This document shows, in pieces, positions 58,919 through 64,000 of a DNA stretch of 64,000 bases (the first letter of the stretch is position 1; each line of letters starts with the position of its first letter). The translations under genes were made by a program, and so were the position numbers. Source of the DNA: Candidatus Deferrimicrobiaceae bacterium (GTDB lineage Bacteria; Desulfobacterota; Deferrimicrobia; Deferrimicrobiales; Deferrimicrobiaceae); contig DASXVV010000014.1 of the NCBI GenBank assembly GCA_036504035.1, positions 368,471 through 432,470 on the forward strand, in the 5' to 3' direction. Under the pieces are notes generated by a model that was given only the letters and a program-made list of their open reading frames with translations, did not search any database and had not been told where the DNA came from.

Positions 58919-59991
58919 TCGAACGCCGGAAGACGCGCACGATCCGGGTGGGCGAGGTTTCGGTCGGAGGCAAGTCGCCCGTCACCGTCCAGAGCATGAC
59001 CAATACCGACACGCGCGACGTTCGCGCCACTGTCGCGCAGATCCGGTCGCTCGCCCGCGAGGGGTGCGAGATCGTCCGGGTGGCGATCCCTGATGCGGCC
59101 GCGGCGGACGCCTTTCGGAAGATTCGGCAGAAGTCGCCGCTACCCGTAATTGCCGATATCCACTTCGACCACCGGCTCGCCATCGCATGCGCCGAGAACG
59201 GGGCCGACGCGCTCCGGATCAACCCCGGGAACATCGGAGGGGAGGCCCGCACCCGCGAAGTGCTCCGGGCGGCACGCGCCAACGGGATATCGGTTCGGAT
59301 CGGGGTGAACTCGGGCTCGATCGAGAAGGAACTCCTTTCGCGCCACGGCGGCCCGACGCCCGCCGCACTGGTCGAAAGCGCCGAATCCGCGCTTCGGATA
59401 TGCGAGAAGGCCCGCTTCGCGAAATTGAAGTTTTCCCTCAAGGCTTCAGACGTCATGACGACGGTCGAGGCCTATCGGCTGTTTTCCCGCAGGTTCGATT
59501 ACCCGTTGCACATTGGCGTGACGGAGGCCGGGACGTTCTTCTCCGGAACCGTGAAGTCGTCGGTCGGGCTCGGGACGTTGCTTTCGGAGGGCATCGGGGA
59601 TACGTTGCGCGTTTCGATCACCGGGCCGCCCGAGGACGAGGTGCGAATCGGTTTCGAGATCCTCAAGAGCCTCGGGCTGCGGCGGCGCGGGCCCGACTTC
59701 ATCTCCTGCCCGACCTGCGGCCGCGTCGCTATCGACGTGGTCTCGATCGCCTCCGAGGTCGAGCGCAGGCTTGCCGATATCTCCGTCCCGCTGAAGGTGG
59801 CGGTGATGGGGTGCGCGGTCAACGGCCCCGGCGAGGCGCGCGAGGCCGACGTCGGCGTGGCCGGCGGGAAAGGCGAGGGTTTGCTGTTCGTCAAGGGAGA
59901 GATCGTCCGTAAGGTGAAGGAAAAAGACATCGTGGCCGAAGTCGTTCGCCTGGCGAGACGACTGGCCGCCATCAAGGAGAAGGTATCGTGA
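58915..59991 (+). CDS. ispG: 4-hydroxy-3-methylbut-2-enyl diphosphate synthase
   Basis: A 358-residue protein. The N-terminus [19 protein letters not shown] is the family signature, with [12 protein letters not shown] and the C-terminal Fe-S part (ISCPTCGR, then [21 protein letters not shown]) carrying the three cluster cysteines. It makes HMBPP in the MEP isoprenoid pathway. The start at 58915 overlaps the cobB stop; the frame is open far upstream only as shadow of cobB. Confidence 0.96.
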   Translation: MIERRKTRTIRVGEVSVGGKSPVTVQSMTNTDTRDVRATVAQIRSLAREGCEIVRVAIPDAAAADAFRKIRQKSPLPVIADIHFDHRLAIACAENGADALRINPGNIGGEARTREVLRAARANGISVRIGVNSGSIEKELLSRHGGPTPAALVESAESALRICEKARFAKLKFSLKASDVMTTVEAYRLFSRRFDYPLHIGVTEAGTFFSGTVKSSVGLGTLLSEGIGDTLRVSITGPPEDEVRIGFEILKSLGLRRRGPDFISCPTCGRVAIDVVSIASEVERRLADISVPLKVAVMGCAVNGPGEAREADVGVAGGKGEGLLFVKGEIVRKVKEKDIVAEVVRLARRLAAIKEKVS

Positions 59992-61712
59992 TTCGCTATT
60001 CCCGCTATTTCATGCCGACCACCAAGGAGACCCCCTCCGACGCCGAGGTGGTCAGCCATCGCCTCATGCTCCGCGGCGGGTTCATCCGTAAAGTGGCTTC
60101 CGGGATCTACAACTATATGCCGGCGGGTTTGCGCGTCCTGCGCAAGGTCGAGCGGATCATTCGCGAGGAGATGGACCGCGCCGGCGCCATCGAGATCCTC
60201 ATGCCGACGGTCATTCCTTCCGAACTCTGGAAAGAGAGCGGGCGCTGGGAGTTCTACGGCAAGGAGCTGCTCCGGTTCAAGGATCGCGCCGAGCGCGAAT
60301 TCTGCCTGGGCCCGACGCACGAGGAGGTCGTCACCGACCTCGTGCGGCGCGAGGTGAAATCCTACCGGCAGCTTCCGTTGAACCTCTACCAGATCCAGGA
60401 CAAGTTCCGCGACGAGATCCGCCCACGCTTCGGGCTGATGCGGGGACGCGAATTCTTCATGAAGGACGCCTACTCCTTCGACGCCGACGATGCGGGCGCC
60501 GCGGAGTCTTATAAGAAGATGTACGACGCCTATTGTCGAATCTTTCGGCGTCTGGGGCTGGAATCGCGCGCCGTCGAGGCCGACACCGGCTCCATCGGCG
60601 GCAGCAGCTCCCACGAGTTCATGGTGATCGCCGACTCGGGCGAGGACGCCATCGTCTCGTGCGGCGGCTGCGCCTACGCTGCCAACGTCGAGAAGGCGGA
60701 ATGCCGGCCGGTGCCGGTAGACTCTCCCGCCACGGCCGGCGAGGCGCGTCGGGTTGCCACACCCGGCAAGCGCACCATCGAGGAGGTCTCCGCCTTTCTG
60801 GGGATCGCGCCGGGGGCGATGATCAAGACGCTTATTTTCGAGACCGACAAGGGCGACGTGGCGGTGCTCGTCTCGGGGGCGTACGAGATCAACGAGATCA
60901 AGGTCAGGAACGTGCTCGAAGTCGAGTGGGTCCGTCTCGCCCCCGAAGAGAGGGTGCGCGAGCTGACGGGCGCGCCGACCGGGTTCGCCGGGCCCGTGGG
61001 GCTCTCCCTCCGCATTCTGGCGGATCATTCGGTGGCCGCGATCGGCGCAGGTGCGACCGGCGCGAACGAGAAGGATGTCCATCTCGTCGACGTGGCGCCC
61101 GGGCGGGATTTCACCCCCGAGCGATATGCCGACCTTCGCTCGGTCGCCGAGGGCGACCGGTGCCCGCGTTGCGGAGGCGAGCTTCGATTCTCGCGAGGCA
61201 TCGAGGTCGGCCATGTCTTCCGTCTCGGCACCAAGTACAGCGAAAAGCTCGCAGCCAACTTCCTCGATACCGATGGGAAGGAGAAGCCGCTGGTCATGGG
61301 CTGCTACGGCATCGGCGTCGGCCGGACGGCTGCGGCCGCCATCGAGCAGAACCATGACGACGACGGCATCGTCTGGCCGATTTCCATCGCGCCGTTCGAG
61401 GTCTACGTGATCGCCGTCAACGTGAGCCACGCTGGCATCGCCGGCGAGTGCGAGCGGATCGCCGAGGTCTTGTCCGGTAAAGGTTACGAGGTGCTCTACG
61501 ACGACCGGGTCGAGCGCCCCGGCATCAAGTTCAAGGACGCCGACCTGATCGGCGTTCCGGTTCGCATCGTGCTGGGCGAGAAAAATTTCGCCGAGGGGTT
61601 CGCCGAACTACGCGACCGCAAGACCGGCGAGACCGAGCGAGTAGCCTTGGCCGATGTGGTCGACCGTTCGATTGCGCTGCTCGAGAAAAAGAAGAAGGAG
61701 TGTGAAGCGTGA
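59988..61712 (+). CDS. proS: Prolyl-tRNA synthetase (bacterial type)
   Basis: A 574-residue class II synthetase. Motif 1 is [22 protein letters not shown], motif 2 [18 protein letters not shown], then [25 protein letters not shown]; motif 3 is [17 protein letters not shown]. An editing (INS) domain occupies about residues 230-390 between motifs 2 and 3. An anticodon-binding domain ends the protein. A GTG start overlaps the ispG stop. Confidence 0.97.
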   Translation: MIRYSRYFMPTTKETPSDAEVVSHRLMLRGGFIRKVASGIYNYMPAGLRVLRKVERIIREEMDRAGAIEILMPTVIPSELWKESGRWEFYGKELLRFKDRAEREFCLGPTHEEVVTDLVRREVKSYRQLPLNLYQIQDKFRDEIRPRFGLMRGREFFMKDAYSFDADDAGAAESYKKMYDAYCRIFRRLGLESRAVEADTGSIGGSSSHEFMVIADSGEDAIVSCGGCAYAANVEKAECRPVPVDSPATAGEARRVATPGKRTIEEVSAFLGIAPGAMIKTLIFETDKGDVAVLVSGAYEINEIKVRNVLEVEWVRLAPEERVRELTGAPTGFAGPVGLSLRILADHSVAAIGAGATGANEKDVHLVDVAPGRDFTPERYADLRSVAEGDRCPRCGGELRFSRGIEVGHVFRLGTKYSEKLAANFLDTDGKEKPLVMGCYGIGVGRTAAAAIEQNHDDDGIVWPISIAPFEVYVIAVNVSHAGIAGECERIAEVLSGKGYEVLYDDRVERPGIKFKDADLIGVPVRIVLGEKNFAEGFAELRDRKTGETERVALADVVDRSIALLEKKKKECEA

Positions 61713-62401
61713 AGAACCGGATCATCGTCGCGCTGGATACCGACTCTCCCGAAAAAGCGTTAGAGACGGTCCGCCTGCTGAAGGGCGAGGTCGGCATGTT
61801 CAAGGTCGGCCTGGAGCTCTTCCCGATCGGCGGCGCCGAGCTGGTCAGGAAGATCCGGGATAGCGGGGCCGACGTTTTCCTCGACCTGAAATTCCACGAC
61901 ATTCCGAACACGGTCGCGGGCGCGATCCGGTCGGCGGTCGCTCTCGGGGTCCGGTTCGCCACCGTGCATGCCTCGGGCGGGCGCGCGATGCTCGTGGCCG
62001 CGGCCAAGGCGGCCGAAGGAAGTCTGACGACGATCCTTGCCGTCACGGTGCTCACGAGCCTCGACGACGCGGATCTCCGGGAGGTCGGCTACGCGACGGG
62101 AACGCGCGAGACGGTTCTTCGACTCGCACGGATGGCGAGGGAAGCCGGCATCGGGGGGCTTGTCTGCTCCGCGCTCGAAGTTGCCGAAGTCCGGGATGTG
62201 GTCCGCAACGGCGTCGTTCTCGTGACGCCCGGCGTGCGGTTTCCCGAGGATGCGATCGGGGACCAGAAGCGGGTGGTCACCCCGGGAGAAGCGGTTCGCA
62301 ACGGGTCGGATTTCATCGTCGTCGGTCGCCCGATCACGCAAGCCTCCGATCCGGTCGCGGCTGCGCGACGGATTGCGGCCCACATGGTGAAGGGGTCGTG
62401 A
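61709..62401 (+). CDS. pyrF: Orotidine 5'-phosphate decarboxylase
   Basis: A 230-residue TIM barrel. Catalytic D-x-K-x-x-D is in [13 protein letters not shown] at about residues 53-65; other conserved parts are [13 protein letters not shown] at the start and TPGVRF with VVGRPITQA near the end. It makes UMP. A GTG start overlaps proS by four bases. Confidence 0.96.
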   Translation: MKNRIIVALDTDSPEKALETVRLLKGEVGMFKVGLELFPIGGAELVRKIRDSGADVFLDLKFHDIPNTVAGAIRSAVALGVRFATVHASGGRAMLVAAAKAAEGSLTTILAVTVLTSLDDADLREVGYATGTRETVLRLARMAREAGIGGLVCSALEVAEVRDVVRNGVVLVTPGVRFPEDAIGDQKRVVTPGEAVRNGSDFIVVGRPITQASDPVAAARRIAAHMVKGS

Positions 62402-63147
62402 TGCGGCCATCCGACGCCAAGATTCCGATGTGGGTGACCGGGCGCCATCCCGTCGAGGAACTGCTCGCTTCCGCGTTGCAGGCCCCCCGCAAGGTGCTGC
62501 TATCCGATGCGCTCCCCCATGACGTGCGCAAATCGATCGAGACGCTGTCCCACGGCCTCAAGATCCCTTGCGTAACGCTCCCGAAGGCCGAGTGGGAACG
62601 CAAGACCGGAGAGCGCGAGGGGGGCGGAGTCGCCGCCGAGATCGCTTCATTCCGCTACGTCGACCCGGTCGACTGGGTGGCGGCCCTTCCGAAGGATGCG
62701 TCCCTGTTCCTTCTCGACGGCATCACCGACCCGCAGAACTTCGGCGCGATCATCCGCAGCGCCCGCGCGTTCGGATTCGCAGGCGTCATGATCCCGCAGG
62801 ATCGTTCGTGCCCGGTGACGCCGGCGGTCTTCCGCGCATCCGCCGGGGCCGCCGCGCATGTCCCGATCCTCCAGGTGACGAACCTGCCGCGGGCGATGGG
62901 CGATCTGAAGGAAGCCGGTTTCTGGTTCTACGCGGCTGAAGGGCAGGGCGACACCCGCTTGGCCGACTGGAAGCCGGCCCGCCGGTCGGGGATCGTCATG
63001 GGGAGCGAGGAGAAGGGGGTGCGACGGCTGGTCCACGACACGTGCGACGGCTCGGTCCGCATCGAGATGGAGCCGGGCATGGAATCGCTTAACGTCAGCG
63101 TCGCGGCAGGAATCCTGGGACACGCCCTGCGTTGCGCGTTGACATAG
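62398..63147 (+). CDS. rlmB: 23S rRNA (guanosine-2'-O-)-methyltransferase RlmB (SpoU/TrmH family)
   Basis: A 249-residue SPOUT protein. An N-terminal L30e-like substrate-binding domain (WVTGRHPVEELLAS) is followed by the knotted methyltransferase domain: LDGITDPQNFGAIIRSARAFG, GIVMGSEEKGVRRL and IEMEPGMESLNVSVAAGIL. It methylates G2251 (E. coli) or a related position. Start is either GTG 62398, overlapping the pyrF stop, or ATG 62401. Confidence 0.9.
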   Translation: MMRPSDAKIPMWVTGRHPVEELLASALQAPRKVLLSDALPHDVRKSIETLSHGLKIPCVTLPKAEWERKTGEREGGGVAAEIASFRYVDPVDWVAALPKDASLFLLDGITDPQNFGAIIRSARAFGFAGVMIPQDRSCPVTPAVFRASAGAAAHVPILQVTNLPRAMGDLKEAGFWFYAAEGQGDTRLADWKPARRSGIVMGSEEKGVRRLVHDTCDGSVRIEMEPGMESLNVSVAAGILGHALRCALT

Positions 63148-63167
63148 GCGGTGAAATGATTTTTCAT
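63139..63167 (+). promoter_or_regulatory. Possible promoter of the first tRNA-Thr
   Basis: TTGACA (63139-63144) overlaps the end of rlmB; TTTCAT (63162-63167) is 17 bases away, a poor -10. A hairpin CCTCCGA/TCGGAGG (63171-63194) lies just after. Confidence 0.35.
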
Positions 63168-63205
63168 GTACCTCCGATCCATCCCGGTCGGAGGCGCCTC
63201 CAAGG

Positions 63206-63280
63206 GCCGACGTAGCTCAACGGCAGAGCTCCTGATTTGTAATCAGGGGGTTAGGGGTTCAAATCCCCTCGTCGGCTCCA
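63206..63280 (+). tRNA. tRNA-Thr (anticodon TGT)
   Basis: Cloverleaf is complete: acceptor GCCGACG pairs with CGTCGGC, anticodon loop TTTGTAA with TGT, T-loop GGTTCAAATCC, encoded CCA at the end. Confidence 0.95.
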
Positions 63281-63328
63281 CTACCTGCATACCCACTCGG
63301 GCAAAGCAAAACATGGCGTCTTTTTCCC

Positions 63329-63357
63329 TTGACATATTGATATGATTTCGGGATACT
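63329..63357 (+). promoter_or_regulatory. Promoter of tRNA-Tyr
   Basis: TTGACA (63329-63334) and GATACT (63352-63357), 17-base spacing, about 90 bases before the tRNA. Confidence 0.6.
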
Positions 63358-63414
63358 TCGATGTTCCGGTAACTCTGGAAGGTTAGCACGGTATTTGACT
63401 CCTGATTCACCCTG

Positions 63415-63436
63415 ACGGTCCGCATTACGGGACCGT
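63415..63436 (+). repeat. Hairpin in the tRNA-Tyr leader
   Basis: ACGGTCC (63415-63421) pairs with GGACCGT (63430-63436), followed by GTTTCTT. It could be a processing signal or a weak attenuator. Confidence 0.35.
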
Positions 63437-63447
63437 GTTTCTTACGT

Positions 63448-63532
63448 GGAGGGGTACCCGAGTGGCCAAAGGGGGCAGACTGTAAATCTGCTGGCATTGC
63501 CTACGAAGGTTCAAATCCTTCCCCCTCCACCA
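63448..63532 (+). tRNA. tRNA-Tyr (anticodon GTA)
   Basis: Class II tRNA with a long variable arm. Acceptor GGAGGGG pairs with CCCCTCC, anticodon stem/loop GCAGACTGTAAATCTGC, encoded CCA. Confidence 0.95.
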
Positions 63533-63603
63533 GCTTTTTCTTTGCCGATTCCGCTTTCGGAGGCAGGCGAAGGGAAGGCCGTTTGCCATTTATTTTCTGG
63601 CGC

Positions 63604-63633
63604 TTGACGAAAACCGGTTGAAATTGCTATACT
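63604..63633 (+). promoter_or_regulatory. Promoter of tRNA-Gly/tRNA-Thr/tuf
   Basis: TTGACG (63604-63609) and TATACT (63628-63633) with 18-base spacing, 20 bases before tRNA-Gly. Confidence 0.6.
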
Positions 63634-63652
63634 TAGTGATTCGTTTTGTCGG

Positions 63653-63728
63653 GCGGGTGTAACTCAGTTGGCAGAGTCACAGCCTTCCAAGCTGTTGGTC
63701 GCGGGTTCGAATCCCGTCGCCCGCTCCA
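63653..63728 (+). tRNA. tRNA-Gly (anticodon TCC)
   Basis: Acceptor GCGGGTG pairs with CGCCCGC, anticodon loop CTTCCAA with TCC, T-loop GGTTCGAATCC, encoded CCA. Confidence 0.95.
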
Positions 63729-63744
63729 AAAATATAGGTTTTAC

Positions 63745-64000
<256 letters not shown>

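Overview
The window is GC-rich, gene-dense bacterial chromosome of about 50 protein genes and four tRNAs, with no gene-free stretch longer than about 270 bases. Gene content points to a Gram-negative, probably anaerobic or microaerophilic member of the Desulfobacterota/Geobacter-like 'Deltaproteobacteria'. Support comes from LpxC (lipid A), a Tat-exported Hyb-type NiFe hydrogenase, a 12-heme c-type cytochrome, OmpA-type lipoprotein, RecBCD, polyphosphate:AMP phosphotransferase and a tRNA-Thr/Tyr/Gly/Thr-tuf cluster. The phylum is an inference from gene families only.

Layout. 1-8,401 holds the 3' part of a giant Rhs/YD-repeat protein. It carries PKD, PASTA and NHL modules, ends in an AT-rich tip resembling an L,D-transpeptidase-type (Tlde1/DUF2778) toxin, and is followed by a small membrane protein that is the candidate immunity gene. 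8,402-10,120 is an accessory island: two regulator genes that seem to have lost their 5' ends head to head, a patch of inverted repeats that may be decayed IS21-like ends, and a higBA toxin-antitoxin operon with its own operator/promoter. 10,128-20,947 is housekeeping: nudC, a DNA-binding protein coupled to recQ, a ydjM-like membrane hydrolase, arfB, an exported FKBP isomerase, an orphan flagellar-rod-like protein, a ferritin-like protein, a YhcH-family protein, a response-regulator-LpxC fusion, a TPR/multipass membrane protein, and ychF.

21,076-26,690 is a translationally coupled hydrogenase operon (small subunit, HybA, HybB, large subunit, maturation protease) for periplasmic H2 oxidation feeding the quinone pool. 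26,821-30,745 has serC, mdh with a clear terminator, an M24 peptidase and an unknown 134-residue protein. 30,798-39,389 is recC-recB-recD. 39,503-49,857 has the dodecaheme cytochrome behind a near-consensus promoter, hrpB, a coiled-coil OmpA lipoprotein, a SNF2 helicase, an HD protein and an HD-GYP phosphodiesterase.

49,911-58,153 has sixA, two cold-shock genes, rmuC, trxB-pap, divergent mutY followed by a PNPOx-like protein and a thioesterase, coaE and an SCP2-domain protein. 58,169-63,147 is a five-gene chain (cobB-ispG-proS-pyrF-rlmB) in which every junction overlaps by about four bases. 63,206-64,000 is the tRNA cluster followed by the start of tuf.

The best candidates for something new are the modular Rhs effector with its swapped toxin/immunity tip, the response-regulator-LpxC fusion, the regulator scar at about 8,900, and the repeated occurrence of -10 boxes placed 6-8 bases before start codons, which suggests leaderless mRNAs.
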